Source: Faecalimicrobium dakarense (GTDB lineage: Bacteria > Bacillota > Clostridia > Peptostreptococcales > Peptostreptococcaceae). From it: a DNA stretch of 64,000 bases. The stretch spans positions 1 through 64,000 of the forward strand of contig NZ_HG529431.1 of assembly GCF_000499525.1 (NCBI RefSeq). Reading direction: 5' to 3'. A program made the position numbers and the translations under genes. Below are positions 1 to 8,740 of the stretch, piece by piece; position 1 is the first letter of the stretch, and each line of letters begins with the position of its first letter. A model generated the notes under the pieces. The model was given only the letters and a program-made list of their open reading frames with translations, did not search any database and was not told where the DNA came from.

Positions 1-19
1 ATTGTTTTTCAACTTCCTT

Positions 20-129
20 AGTTTACCAAAGTTATTTAACCTTGTCAACTTTTTTCTGTTGTCTTTCTTTTTGTTCGCCCTTTTCTTAAGGACAAGTATA
101 ACTATACCATCTCAAATTTATATCGTCAA
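20..129 (-). promoter_or_regulatory. Tandem sigma-A promoters facing out of the left edge
   Basis: Read on the minus strand, TTGACG (124-129) and TATAGT (101-106) are separated by 17 bases, and TTGACA (43-48) and TAAACT (20-25) are also separated by exactly 17. Two closely spaced near-consensus promoters pointing the same way are typical of rRNA operons in low-GC Firmicutes. The transcribed gene lies outside the window, so the rRNA assignment is inference. Confidence 0.7.
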
Positions 130-294
130 TACTTTTTAAAATTTTTTAAAATTTTATTTATTTTTTATTTATTCATATATTTCTATAAACTATATATACA
201 GTTAAATTGTAGATATTTATAGTATTTTGAATACTATATCTATTTTGTGTAAAACTATATATAATCTAATGCAATATTATAAGGAGATGATTTT

Positions 295-492
295 GTGACT
301 AGTTTTAATGATTTAAAAAGTTTATATGAAGATGGATATAGATGCATTTATCATGATTGTACAAATAGCAACCATACAATATATCTTAAAAACTTTGATA
401 ATGAAAATTCACAAGCTCTTGAAATTGAAGTTAATGATGAAAATGAGTTCTCCCAATTTCAGAATTACATGAATGACTTAAAAATGTCATAG
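295..492 (+). CDS. Small acidic hypothetical protein, 65 residues
   Basis: I do not recognise a named family. The GTG start at 295 follows a strong ribosome binding site (AAGGAGATG, about 6 bases upstream), which is the main reason to believe the gene. The product is soluble and acidic, with no signal peptide or membrane segment, two cysteines and many Asn, Asp and Glu residues. It stands alone on the plus strand and ends just before a perfect palindromic terminator at 511-550. Such short orphan proteins are often conserved among close relatives, but no function can be inferred. Confidence 0.65.
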   Translation: MTSFNDLKSLYEDGYRCIYHDCTNSNHTIYLKNFDNENSQALEIEVNDENEFSQFQNYMNDLKMS

Positions 493-510
493 CTTTATAA
501 ATACATTTTC

Positions 511-550
511 ACAATAAAATAGGGAGTATTAATACTCCCTATTTTATTGT
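511..550. terminator. Bidirectional palindromic terminator
   Basis: A 40-base perfect palindrome with 20-base arms contains AGGGAGTATT followed by AATACTCCCT and A/T-rich flanks on both sides. It can end the plus-strand gene at 492 and also the small minus-strand ORF, whose stop codon (539-541) lies inside the right arm. Confidence 0.85.
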
Positions 551-658
551 AACTATTCTCTTTATTAAGTTCAAAAGTTCTTCTCTATCTGTTTGTAATT
601 GTTTTTTCTTCTCTTTATATTCTTGAAGATTAACAACTTTTTCTCTATGTTTATTCAT
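539..658 (-). CDS. Small basic hypothetical protein, 39 residues
   Basis: An ATG at 656-658 follows AGGATGTGA, a plausible ribosome binding site, and opens a 39-residue frame ending in TAG at 539-541. The product is rich in Lys, Glu and Gln (for example VVNLQEYKEKKKQLQ) and looks like one long amphipathic helix with no membrane segment. The stop lies in the arm of the palindromic terminator, as expected for a short monocistronic gene. I do not recognise a family and nothing nearby indicates a role. The length makes this tentative. Confidence 0.45.
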   Translation of the reverse strand: MNKHREKVVNLQEYKEKKKQLQTDREELLNLIKRIVTIK

Positions 659-845
659 AAAATCACATCCTAATTAACATTATTAACTATACTAATTAAT
701 TCTATACTTTAAGCCTATAACCTTCTATTTATTATAAAAATTTTCATAAAAATTTTCATTTTTTAAAGTAATATAGCTTAAAATGCGTATATAAATTATA
801 ATATTAAATTTAATTTTATAAATTGTTTTATTTATTAACTTTTTA

Positions 846-1997
846 CTACTTCATTTGATCTTTAATCCATTTAGTAGCAACATCTAATTGTTTTGTTTCA
901 TTTTTTTCCTCAATTGTTGGCTTTATACCTTTTCCATTTATATAGTCTCCATCTGGAGTAAAGTACTGTGCTGTTGTTAACTTATATCCTGTTCCATCTT
1001 TTAATTCTCTTACACTTTGTACTAATCCTTTTCCAAATGTAGTTGTTCCTACAGATATTCCAGCTTTATTATCTAAAAGAGCGCCCGTAAGTATTTCTGA
1101 TGCAGATGCACTTCCTTTATTAGTTAATATAGCAATAGGTAAATCTACTTTTCCTTTACCTGATTTTAGATACTCTGTATTTCCTTTATTATCCTTAGTA
1201 TATACAATCGTTCCCTCACCTATTAATTCATCCGCAATTTTTTGACATATATCCAATAATCCACCGCCATTATCTCTAACATCTAAAACTAAACCTTTTA
1301 TTCCTTTTTCTTGTAACTTATTAAGTGCAGCTTTAAAGTCTTTATATGTATTTTCACTAAATGAAATTATTTTTATATATCCAATGCCATCCTCTAACAT
1401 TTCACTTTCTATACTCTTTGAAACTATTTCTTCTCTCTTAACTTTAACATTAAATTCTTTTCCATCTCTGTTTAATGTTAATTCAACTTCAGTTCCTGCT
1501 TTTCCTTTCATCATTCCTACTGCCTCATCAGAATTTTTAGAGAAAACAGGCTTTCCATCTACTTTTATTATTTTATCTCCAGATTGCACTCCACTCTTTT
1601 CAGCTGGAGAGCCTTCTATTGGAGCTATTACTGTTATGTAATCATCCTCAGATGTAGGACTTATATATATACCTATGCCTACATAAGATCCACTTGTTTG
1701 TTCTTTTAATCTTTCAAACTCTTCCTTTGTGTAGTATTGAGAATATGGATCATCAAGTCCAGAGAATAATCCTTTTATTGCTCCATCTACTAATTTTTTA
1801 TCAGTTGGCTTTTGATAAAAGTCTTCCTTTATCATACCTTCTAATCCAACCATCTTGTTATACTTTTTATATCCCTCGTACATATCTTTAGATATTACAA
1901 CTTTATCACCTAGTGCAATTTGAAAAGTTGATGTAAATAAAGCTGTAACTACTACGAGAACTATACCGTATATAATAGCTTTTTTCTTTGATATCAT
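846..1997 (-). CDS. Carboxyl-terminal processing protease (S41 family, CtpA/CtpB-like)
   Basis: A 383-residue serine protease anchored outside the membrane. A single membrane or signal segment occupies residues 8-30, a PDZ domain (substrate tail binding) lies at about 100-190, and the S41 catalytic domain follows. The nucleophile motif GSASASE is at about 295-301 and the general-base lysine lies in TTTFGKG at about 323, so the Ser/Lys dyad is intact. Family members trim exported proteins from their C terminus; in Bacillus one paralogue (CtpB) signals during sporulation. The length is usual for the family. It is separated from the divergent folate gene by about 170 bases and appears monocistronic. 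Confidence 0.92.
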   Translation of the reverse strand: MISKKKAIIYGIVLVVVTALFTSTFQIALGDKVVISKDMYEGYKKYNKMVGLEGMIKEDFYQKPTDKKLVDGAIKGLFSGLDDPYSQYYTKEEFERLKEQTSGSYVGIGIYISPTSEDDYITVIAPIEGSPAEKSGVQSGDKIIKVDGKPVFSKNSDEAVGMMKGKAGTEVELTLNRDGKEFNVKVKREEIVSKSIESEMLEDGIGYIKIISFSENTYKDFKAALNKLQEKGIKGLVLDVRDNGGGLLDICQKIADELIGEGTIVYTKDNKGNTEYLKSGKGKVDLPIAILTNKGSASASEILTGALLDNKAGISVGTTTFGKGLVQSVRELKDGTGYKLTTAQYFTPDGDYINGKGIKPTIEEKNETKQLDVATKWIKDQMK

Positions 1998-2168
1998 GTT
2001 TGATGCATCTCCTTTATCCTAATCTATTATATATTATATGACTAGCTATTCTTTTTATTACTATTTAGCATTTGTATTGATTTAAGTTATTTACTTATAC
2101 TAAAATTCATGTTAGATGGATGTGTGAATTCATATCCACATTATACCATAGTAAAAGGGGTAGATTTT

Positions 2169-2741
2169 ATGAAAAAAGAATTTAGAAGTAAGGTTATATC
2201 TAATAGAAAAAATCAAAGTTCTGATTTTGTATCTAAGCACTCATCAATAATTGTAGAAAAATTATTAGCAATGGACTGTATTAAAAATGCAGAAAATATT
2301 ATGCTTTATCTAGATTTTAATAATGAAGTTCAAACAGATGAATTAGTCAATAAACTTTTATCTCTTAAAAAGATCGTTTCATCTCCAATAACTATACTTA
2401 ATGAAAGAAAACTTATTCCATGCCAAATTAATGATTTGAAAAATGATATCCAAATTGGCGCTTATGGCATAAGAGAACCTAAAAAAGAATCTTCATGTGA
2501 AGTAAATATCTCTGACATTGATATAGTAATAGTTCCTGCTGTTGCTTATGATGAAAAATGCTATAGACTTGGATATGGTGGTGGATTTTATGACAGATTC
2601 TTAGAACAGTTAAGAGATGATGCCATAACCATAGGAATAGCTTTTGATATCCAAATATTTAATGATGTCCCAAAAGAACCACATGACGCTCAATTAGATT
2701 ACATAGTTACAGAAACGAGAATACTAACCTCTTCATTATAA
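2169..2741 (+). CDS. 5-formyltetrahydrofolate cyclo-ligase
   Basis: Converts 5-formyl-THF to 5,10-methenyl-THF using ATP, returning stored folate to one-carbon metabolism in the cytoplasm. The product begins MKKEFRSKVISNRK, with the basic N-terminal helix typical of the family. The C-terminal signature RLGYGGGFYDRFL (nucleotide and substrate site) is clear. An ATG at 2109 would add 20 residues, but AAAGGGG sits about 8 bases before the ATG at 2169, so I chose that start, giving 190 residues. It is one of two plus-strand genes here and converges on the Lon-like protease, sharing the terminator at 2754-2800. Confidence 0.9.
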   Translation: MKKEFRSKVISNRKNQSSDFVSKHSSIIVEKLLAMDCIKNAENIMLYLDFNNEVQTDELVNKLLSLKKIVSSPITILNERKLIPCQINDLKNDIQIGAYGIREPKKESSCEVNISDIDIVIVPAVAYDEKCYRLGYGGGFYDRFLEQLRDDAITIGIAFDIQIFNDVPKEPHDAQLDYIVTETRILTSSL

Positions 2742-2753
2742 TTATAAAAATAT

Positions 2754-2800
2754 AAGCAAAAGCATTTTAATAAAGTAAATTTAATTAAGTGCTTTTGCTT
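2754..2800. terminator. Bidirectional terminator
   Basis: AAGCAAAAGCA and TGCTTTTGCTT form an 11-base-pair stem with A/T tracts on each side, between the convergent folate gene and the Lon-like gene. Confidence 0.75.
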
Positions 2801-2834
2801 TATCAATCCTTATATTAGGTATTTTATACTTATA

Positions 2835-5225
2835 TTACTTTTTATCTTTCTTATCGCTATCGTCTTTATCACTTTCCCTATATTTTTCTAGTATGCCATT
2901 AACTTTTTTATCAATTTCATCTATTTCTTTTCCTGTAAGTATTTGTAATCCTTCTTCAATGCTTGATATTGCATATATATTAAACTTACCTTCTTGAACA
3001 GCTTCTACTACTTCATCTTTAAGAACTAGATTTTTAACATTTTGTATAGGCATCATAACACCTTGATTTCCTGTAAATCCTTTTATTTTACATACATCAA
3101 AGAATCCTTCTATTTTTTCATTTATTCCACCTATTGGCTGTATCTCTCCTTTTTGACTTACAGAACCTGTAACTGCTATATGCTGTTTAATCGGAATATC
3201 CGCTATACTAGAAATTATGGCATATAGTTCTGTACTTGATGCACTATCTCCATCTACTCCACTATAATTTTGTTCAAATGTAATAGATGTAGTTATTGAT
3301 AGTGGTTTTTCCTTTCCATATCTAGACCCTAAGTATCCACTTAAAATCAATACGCCTTTATCATGAATACTTCCACTTTGCTTTATTTCTCTTTCTATAT
3401 TTACAACACCACTTCTACCCTTATATGTAGAAGCTGTTATTTTAGATGGCTTTCCAAAAGAGTACTCTCCCGTACCCATTACAGCAAGTCCATTTATTTG
3501 ACCTACTTTTTCTCCCTCTATATCAATTAATAAAGTTTGATCTTCAAACATTTCATTTAATTTTTCTTCATATTTATTACTTCTATATATCTTTTGATTT
3601 ATAGCATTTTGGACATCGTCTCTAGTTACATATTCATTATTTTCATCACTTATAGTTGATGATTCATATATTATATCTACTATTTTATTAAACCTAGCTG
3701 TAAGCTTATCTTTATTGTCGCTCACTCTAGTACTATATTCTATTATTCTTTCTACTGCAGACTTATTAAAATGCTTTAAACCATCTTCATTGCATTTATT
3801 AGCTATTAATTGAACTGTTTTATATATGTTTTCTTCATTTTTATCAATTTCTATATCAAAGTCTGCCATTATTTTAAATAGATTTCTGAAATCTTCTTCA
3901 TATGCATAAAGAAGACTATAATAATAGCTATCTCCTACAAGTATAACTTTTACATCTAAGTCTATCGGTTCCGGCTTTAATGTAGATGTAACTACATATC
4001 CATATTGCTTGTTCAAAGACTCTATTGCTATTTTCTCAGTCTTTAAGCTTCTTTTTAAAGAATCCCAAGAAAATGGATTCGATAATAAATCTTTTGCATT
4101 TATAATCAAATATCCTCCATTTGCTTTATGAAGTGCTCCTGGTTTTATTTCCATAAAACTAGTTGTTAGTGCTCCTATTTCATTTTTATATTCAATACAA
4201 CCTATCATATTGTAATATGTAGGATTATTTTCAACTATTATTTTGCATTCATTACATTCGCTATTATCTATAAATAAATTAACCTTATATTTACTAAATA
4301 ACTTTTCTTCATTTTTAGGAGACATCATACCTAATAGAGCCATTGGATTTTGTTGATTTTCTTCATTATCAACTTTAAATTTAGAAATGTTATTAACTAT
4401 ATCATCACATAAATCATTAATATATTTTTTAGTTTTTTCATCATCTCCATATTTACCTATTAAATACTGTCCGTAGAAATTCACTAAACTCTTTCCAACA
4501 TTTTTATCTAACTCGAAATTTTTATTTTTATAATCTTCTTCACAGGCTTTAATCTTATCTATATATTCTTTGCTATCTTGATTAAGCTTTATTCCTTCTT
4601 CTCGTAGTCTTTTTATTTCTACTGTTGTAAGGTTCCCTAGTTCTTCTTCTTGCATTAGTGTTCCATCTTCTTTTATTGGAATACTCATTAAGCCCCTATC
4701 TGTAACTTGAAACTTAAATCCTCTGGGTTTTGAAAACTCATTTAAGTCTTCTATTATCTTTTGTATATTATTTTCTAATTCACTCATTAACAACCTATTA
4801 TGATATTCGTACTCTTTAGAGTTAAATATTTTAGGAATTTCAGATTTAAGTTTATCTATAATATCTTCTATATCTTTTTTAAATAACTTACCTTCGCCTG
4901 ATTTAAATGATAGTGATGTAGGCTCATTTGAATTCTTAAAGTTATAAACATATACCCAGTCTTTAAGTTCTTTTTGCTTTGCATGCTTTTTTATAAGTTT
5001 ATTAGTATAGCTAGTCCTTCCAAGTCCGCTAGAACCTGCTACATATATGTTATATCCATTTTGCTTCATTTTAAGTCCAAACTCTATAGCACTAACAGCT
5101 CTATCTTGTCCAATTATTTCTCTTATTGATGTTATATCCTTAGTTGTATTAAAATTCATTCTATCTAAAACATTTTTACATTTTAAATTTTCTATATCTA
5201 CTTTATATTTATCTATATTTAACAT
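2835..5225 (-). CDS. Lon-family ATP-dependent protease (LonB/COG1067 type)
   Basis: A 796-residue AAA+ protease lacking the N-terminal Lon substrate domain. The P-loop is AGSSGLGRTSYT at about 63-74. A long central helical insertion (about 130-300) follows, then the rest of the ATPase module and a C-terminal Lon protease domain. The catalytic serine lies in GDSASSTELYA and the lysine in GGINEKIEGF about 43 residues later, the expected Ser-Lys dyad. The tail is highly charged (Asp/Lys). Proteins of this type degrade cytoplasmic proteins, but their substrates in clostridia are largely unknown. The gene stands alone with its own upstream region. Confidence 0.9.
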   Translation of the reverse strand: MLNIDKYKVDIENLKCKNVLDRMNFNTTKDITSIREIIGQDRAVSAIEFGLKMKQNGYNIYVAGSSGLGRTSYTNKLIKKHAKQKELKDWVYVYNFKNSNEPTSLSFKSGEGKLFKKDIEDIIDKLKSEIPKIFNSKEYEYHNRLLMSELENNIQKIIEDLNEFSKPRGFKFQVTDRGLMSIPIKEDGTLMQEEELGNLTTVEIKRLREEGIKLNQDSKEYIDKIKACEEDYKNKNFELDKNVGKSLVNFYGQYLIGKYGDDEKTKKYINDLCDDIVNNISKFKVDNEENQQNPMALLGMMSPKNEEKLFSKYKVNLFIDNSECNECKIIVENNPTYYNMIGCIEYKNEIGALTTSFMEIKPGALHKANGGYLIINAKDLLSNPFSWDSLKRSLKTEKIAIESLNKQYGYVVTSTLKPEPIDLDVKVILVGDSYYYSLLYAYEEDFRNLFKIMADFDIEIDKNEENIYKTVQLIANKCNEDGLKHFNKSAVERIIEYSTRVSDNKDKLTARFNKIVDIIYESSTISDENNEYVTRDDVQNAINQKIYRSNKYEEKLNEMFEDQTLLIDIEGEKVGQINGLAVMGTGEYSFGKPSKITASTYKGRSGVVNIEREIKQSGSIHDKGVLILSGYLGSRYGKEKPLSITTSITFEQNYSGVDGDSASSTELYAIISSIADIPIKQHIAVTGSVSQKGEIQPIGGINEKIEGFFDVCKIKGFTGNQGVMMPIQNVKNLVLKDEVVEAVQEGKFNIYAISSIEEGLQILTGKEIDEIDKKVNGILEKYRESDKDDSDKKDKK

Positions 5226-5309
5226 TTATTCACCTCTATGTAGTATTTTAATTTTTATTTTTCCCTACTTCATGGTAAATAATTAGTTATTATTAAATTT
5301 TCTTTAAAT

Positions 5310-5341
5310 AAAAAAACCTAATAACCAAAATGATTATTAGA
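5310..5341 (-). terminator. Intrinsic terminator of the PrcB-like gene
   Basis: On the minus strand CTAATAATCA pairs with TGGTTATTAG and is followed by a run of seven T. It lies 30 bases after the PrcB-like stop codon. Confidence 0.8.
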
Positions 5342-5370
5342 TTCTTTATATGTACTTATAAATAGTATTA

Positions 5371-5805
5371 TTATTCTGATTTAGATGTATTTAGTTCTAT
5401 CCTATCTGGTAAATCAGTTAGGTTTGTTTCTACAACTACGTATGGAGAAGATTTTTCTTTATCTTTATATGTAGCCTTTACTCTCATTATATTTTTCTCA
5501 TCTTCTTTTAAAAGGTCTATTTTGTCTATTTGAATTCCATGTTTACTATCATTACCTCTAGTTACTATTACGTATATTTTTTTATCTAACTTTACAGCTA
5601 ATGCTCTCTCTTCATTTGTATATTTGTCCATTATATCTAATATTTTTTCTGGTATTGATTCTCTTTGTAATATCGTATAATCTACTGGCTTTGATTTTTC
5701 CATAAACATATTAGGTATAAACACGAATCCCCCAATTATAAGTATTAATACTAAAACGCCATATATTACGCCCTTAATATTAAATTTTATATTCAAATAT
5801 ATCAC
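5371..5805 (-). CDS. Membrane-anchored PrcB-like protein
   Basis: A 144-residue protein with one N-terminal membrane segment (about residues 11-30) and a small extracytoplasmic domain. The segment NEERALAVKLDKKIYVIVTRG followed later by SSPYVVVETNL resembles the PrcB C-terminal fold found in a protease complex subunit, where it stabilises a partner subtilisin-like protease. No such partner gene is adjacent; the nearest protease is the Lon-like gene just downstream, which is cytoplasmic. The assignment rests on the AxK..YVIV...G pattern and a C-terminal hydrophobic strand, so the family is probable but the function is not established. Confidence 0.55.
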   Translation of the reverse strand: MIYLNIKFNIKGVIYGVLVLILIIGGFVFIPNMFMEKSKPVDYTILQRESIPEKILDIMDKYTNEERALAVKLDKKIYVIVTRGNDSKHGIQIDKIDLLKEDEKNIMRVKATYKDKEKSSPYVVVETNLTDLPDRIELNTSKSE

Positions 5806-5908
5806 CCCCTTGTCTATTTAAAATATATGAAACTTGTTCAATTATTAGAAGAAAATTTATTAGTTTTCATACAAACTTGTAGGCGTATATTTTTAAACAA
5901 TAAAAAAA

Positions 5909-5938
5909 GATATAACCTTACAAGGTTATATCTTTTTT
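5909..5938 (-). terminator. Intrinsic terminator of the transketolase operon
   Basis: GATATAACCTT and AAGGTTATATC form a perfect stem with a two-base spacer, flanked by A/T runs on both sides. It sits just beyond the stop of the C-terminal transketolase subunit. Confidence 0.85.
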
Positions 5939-5939
5939 A

Positions 5940-6884
5940 TTATTTCTTAGATATTGTTTCTTTTATAGCTTTAACTATATCATCAGATGTTAATCCATAT
6001 TTTTTTAATAATTCAGCTGGCGTTCCAGATTCTCCGAATGTATCTTTAACTCCTACTCTCTTAACAACAACCGGATATTCTTCACTTACTACTTCACTTA
6101 CACTTGATCCTAATCCACCGATTATATTGTGTTCTTCAGCAGTTACTATAGCACCTGTCTCTTTTGCTGCATTTATTATTATCTCTCTGTCTATAGGTTT
6201 TATAGTAGACATATTTATAACTCTAACATTTATACCTTCTGATTTTAATGCTTCATGAGCTATAACCGCTTCATTTACCATTATTCCGCAAGCTATTATA
6301 GTAGCGTCATTACCTTCTCTAACTACTGTACCTTTTCCGATCTCGAATTTATAATTTTCGTCAAATAATGTAGGAACCGCACTTCTTCCAAGACGAACAT
6401 ACATAGGTCCATTGAATTTAGCTGCTTCTAATATCATTTGTTCAGTTTCTACACCATCTGCAGGAACTAAAACAGTCATGTTTGGTACAGCTCTCATTAT
6501 AGCTATATCTTCTACACTTTGATGAGATGCTCCATCTTCACCTACTGTAAGACCAGCATGTGTTGCACATACTTTAACATTTAATTTAGGATATGCCGCT
6601 GAGTTTCTTATTATTTCGAAAGCTCTTCCTGTTGCAAACATAGCAAAACTACTTGCAAAAGGAATCTTTCCTGCTGCTGCAAAACCACAAGCTGCTCCTA
6701 TTAAGTTTTGTTCAGCTATCCCCATATTGAAGAATCTGTCAGGGAATGCTTTATAAAAATCATTTGTTTTAGTAGATTTTGATAAATCTGCGTCTAAGAC
6801 AACTACATTATCATTAATTTGACCTAATTTAACTAATGCTTTTCCATATGCCTCTCTAGTTGCTATCTTACTCATTATCTGCAC
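5940..6884 (-). CDS. Transketolase, C-terminal subunit
   Basis: The pyrimidine-binding and C-terminal part of a two-subunit transketolase (314 residues), which moves two-carbon units in the non-oxidative pentose phosphate pathway. [10 protein letters not shown] opens the domain; the conserved glutamate that activates thiamine diphosphate lies in [12 protein letters not shown] (about 73-84). [10 protein letters not shown] and [12 protein letters not shown] are also typical. Its start overlaps the end of the N-terminal subunit gene by 17 bases, so the two are translationally coupled and probably made in equal amounts. Split transketolases are normal in clostridia and archaea, so this is not a broken gene. 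Confidence 0.95.
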   Translation of the reverse strand: MQIMSKIATREAYGKALVKLGQINDNVVVLDADLSKSTKTNDFYKAFPDRFFNMGIAEQNLIGAACGFAAAGKIPFASSFAMFATGRAFEIIRNSAAYPKLNVKVCATHAGLTVGEDGASHQSVEDIAIMRAVPNMTVLVPADGVETEQMILEAAKFNGPMYVRLGRSAVPTLFDENYKFEIGKGTVVREGNDATIIACGIMVNEAVIAHEALKSEGINVRVINMSTIKPIDREIIINAAKETGAIVTAEEHNIIGGLGSSVSEVVSEEYPVVVKRVGVKDTFGESGTPAELLKKYGLTSDDIVKAIKETISKK

Positions 6885-7695
6885 CCCCTAATTCTTCTAA
6901 TGCTTTTTCTAAATCACTATCGCTTGGAGCAGTTCCATGCCATCCAGCTTCATTTTCCATAAATGATATACCTTTACCTTTTACAGTTTTAGCAACTATC
7001 ATAGTTGGTTTTCCTACTGTTTCTTTAGCCATATCAAGAGCTGCAAATATTTGATCAAAATCATGACCATCTATTTCTATTACGTTCCATCCAAAAGCTT
7101 TAAACTTATCTACTATTGGCCCGATATTCATTACTTTTGATACGTCTCCATCTATTTGAAGTCCATTATAATCTAAAAATGCCACAACATTATCAAGGTT
7201 ATAGTGTGCTGCACTCATTGCTGCTTCCCACACTATTCCTTCTTGAACTTCTCCGTCACCAAGTAAAGTATATACTCTCCACGGTGCATTATCTAACTTA
7301 GATGCCATAGCCATACCGCAAGCTACTGAGAAACCTTGTCCTAATGAACCTGTAGACATATCAATCCCTGGGATATTTTTCATATCTGGGTGTCCTTGTA
7401 ATAGGCTTCCAGTCTTTCTTAGTTTACTTAGCTCAGTCTTATCAAAGAATCCTTTTTGAACTAAAGTTGAATATAACACTGGTGCTGCATGTCCTTTTGA
7501 TAAAACAAATCTATCTCTATCTTCCATTTTGCAATTATTAGCATCTACATTCATTTCATCAAAGTAAAGGGCTGTTAATATCTCAACAGCTGATAATGAT
7601 CCTCCTGGATGTCCAGACTTAGATTCATGTATCATAGAGACTATATCTTTTCTGATATTACGTGCAATCTCATTTAATCCTTTATGGTCTCTCAT
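6868..7695 (-). CDS. Transketolase, N-terminal subunit
   Basis: The thiamine-diphosphate-binding half (275 residues) of the split transketolase. [14 protein letters not shown] (about 28-41) is the classic transketolase entry motif, and the cofactor-binding GDGEVQEG...N signature is at about 147-177 ([12 protein letters not shown] then DYNGLQIDG). It is the first gene of the two-gene operon and its last codons overlap the start of the C-terminal subunit. The length agrees with two-component enzymes. Confidence 0.95.
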   Translation of the reverse strand: MRDHKGLNEIARNIRKDIVSMIHESKSGHPGGSLSAVEILTALYFDEMNVDANNCKMEDRDRFVLSKGHAAPVLYSTLVQKGFFDKTELSKLRKTGSLLQGHPDMKNIPGIDMSTGSLGQGFSVACGMAMASKLDNAPWRVYTLLGDGEVQEGIVWEAAMSAAHYNLDNVVAFLDYNGLQIDGDVSKVMNIGPIVDKFKAFGWNVIEIDGHDFDQIFAALDMAKETVGKPTMIVAKTVKGKGISFMENEAGWHGTAPSDSDLEKALEELGGADNE

Positions 7696-8038
7696 GTAAT
7701 TACCTCCCTGTGTTTGTAAAGTAAAAATTACTCATTATGTAATGTATTTTTTCTTTCAATCTCATATTATTATATCACTTTTGTATAGTTTTTTACTCAT
7801 AATTTTTAAATAAAAGCTATTATGTGTATTTTTTAGCTATATTGAGATGCTTTATGTAAGATAATTTTAAATTTCTTATTTTTACATTTTAATATATAGC
7901 TATATTTATAAATATAATCCCTATTTTTAAAATTTTATTTATAATTTAGTTTGAAATGTTATATATATAAAATCATACATTAAATATATAATTTATACTC
8001 TTTCCATAAATATCATAATTATAATTTTTTTAAATAAA
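7696..8038. other. Intergenic region upstream of transketolase
   Basis: About 340 bases of very A/T-rich DNA between the transketolase operon and the MazF terminator. A TATAAT hexamer on the minus strand near 7769-7774 could be a -10 element for transketolase, but I see no good -35 partner. No riboswitch-like conservation, ORF with a ribosome binding site or repeat was found. Confidence 0.5.
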
Positions 8039-8075
8039 AAAAGATATTGATATTAAAAATAATATCAATATCTTT
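8039..8075 (-). terminator. Intrinsic terminator after mazF
   Basis: AAAGATATTGATATT and AATATCAATATCTTT form a 15-base-pair stem with a six-base loop, followed on the minus strand by a T-rich run. It begins at the mazF stop codon and ends the acpS-to-mazF cluster. Confidence 0.85.
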
Positions 8076-8436
8076 ATAGTACAAATAGCCCTAAGCTTAT
8101 CTGAAGGCTATTATCTACTTTTACCATCATATTCTTATCTAGACAACCAATCTTTTCTCTTAGCCTCTTTTTATCTATAGTTCTTATTTGTTCTAAGAGA
8201 ATAACAGAATCCTTATTAAGCCCATATTCATTAGCACTTATTTCTATATGAGTAGGCAACTTAGCCTTATTAATTTGGGACGTTATGGCTGCTACTATAA
8301 CAGTTGGACTATACTTGTTCCCTATATCATTTTGTATTATCAAAACAGGTCTAACACCTCCCTGTTCTGAGCCAACAACTGGGCTTAAATCAGCATAAAA
8401 TAAGTATCCTCGCTTTATATCTGGGCTAGTACTCAC
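8074..8436 (-). CDS. ndoA: MazF/NdoA endoribonuclease toxin
   Basis: A type II toxin that cleaves single-stranded mRNA at short specific sites. The family core is very clear: [19 protein letters not shown] followed by [12 protein letters not shown] and AAITSQ. Homologues begin with a short lead before RGD/RGY, so I favour the GTG at 8434-8436 (120 residues), which overlaps the antitoxin gene by 11 bases and has AGAAGGGAAG upstream. An in-frame ATG at 8481 would add 15 residues but lies deep in the antitoxin gene. Translation coupled to the antitoxin fits this toxin-antitoxin pair. The alr-antitoxin-ndoA order is as in Bacillus, where the pair is chromosomal housekeeping. Confidence 0.92.
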   Translation of the reverse strand: MSTSPDIKRGYLFYADLSPVVGSEQGGVRPVLIIQNDIGNKYSPTVIVAAITSQINKAKLPTHIEISANEYGLNKDSVILLEQIRTIDKKRLREKIGCLDKNMMVKVDNSLQISLGLFVL

Positions 8437-8710
8437 CTTGAGCAATCTTCCCTTCTGAATTATCATCAGAAGATACTTCATTTGTCATACCTAATTCAGC
8501 TAATGATAGGTTAATTTGACCCATTTCCTTATAACCCTTGATCATATGCTCCTTGAAGTCTATTTTTTTCTTTTGAGTTATATAGAATTGAAAAGCAGCT
8601 TTTGCAAAATCTTCTCTATTGCTATTCTCCATCTGGACGATATAATCTACTTCAGATATTAGAGAATCCGGTAAAGTAAATATTATTTTTTCCTTGCTTT
8701 TATTACGCAC
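8426..8710 (-). CDS. MazE-type antitoxin (EndoAI-like, ribbon-helix-helix)
   Basis: A 94-residue antitoxin. The N-terminal segment [17 protein letters not shown] fits a ribbon-helix-helix DNA-binding domain that would repress its own operon, and the acidic C-terminal tail (from about residue 75) is the usual toxin-wrapping region. The GTG start at 8708-8710 has a strong GGGAGGCG ribosome binding site. It overlaps the start of ndoA, so antitoxin is made first. It lies 30 bases after alr. Confidence 0.88.
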   Translation of the reverse strand: MRNKSKEKIIFTLPDSLISEVDYIVQMENSNREDFAKAAFQFYITQKKKIDFKEHMIKGYKEMGQINLSLAELGMTNEVSSDDNSEGKIAQGEY

Positions 8711-8740
8711 AAAATCGCCTCCCGGAGTATACTATCAATT

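Noticed and set aside
5827-6258. A 143-codon plus-strand open frame
   Set aside because: It overlaps the transketolase gene on the other strand and the terminator, with no start signal.
5940-7695. Two transketolase halves as a broken gene
   Set aside because: Each half has its own start signal and complete domain, and split transketolases are normal in this group.
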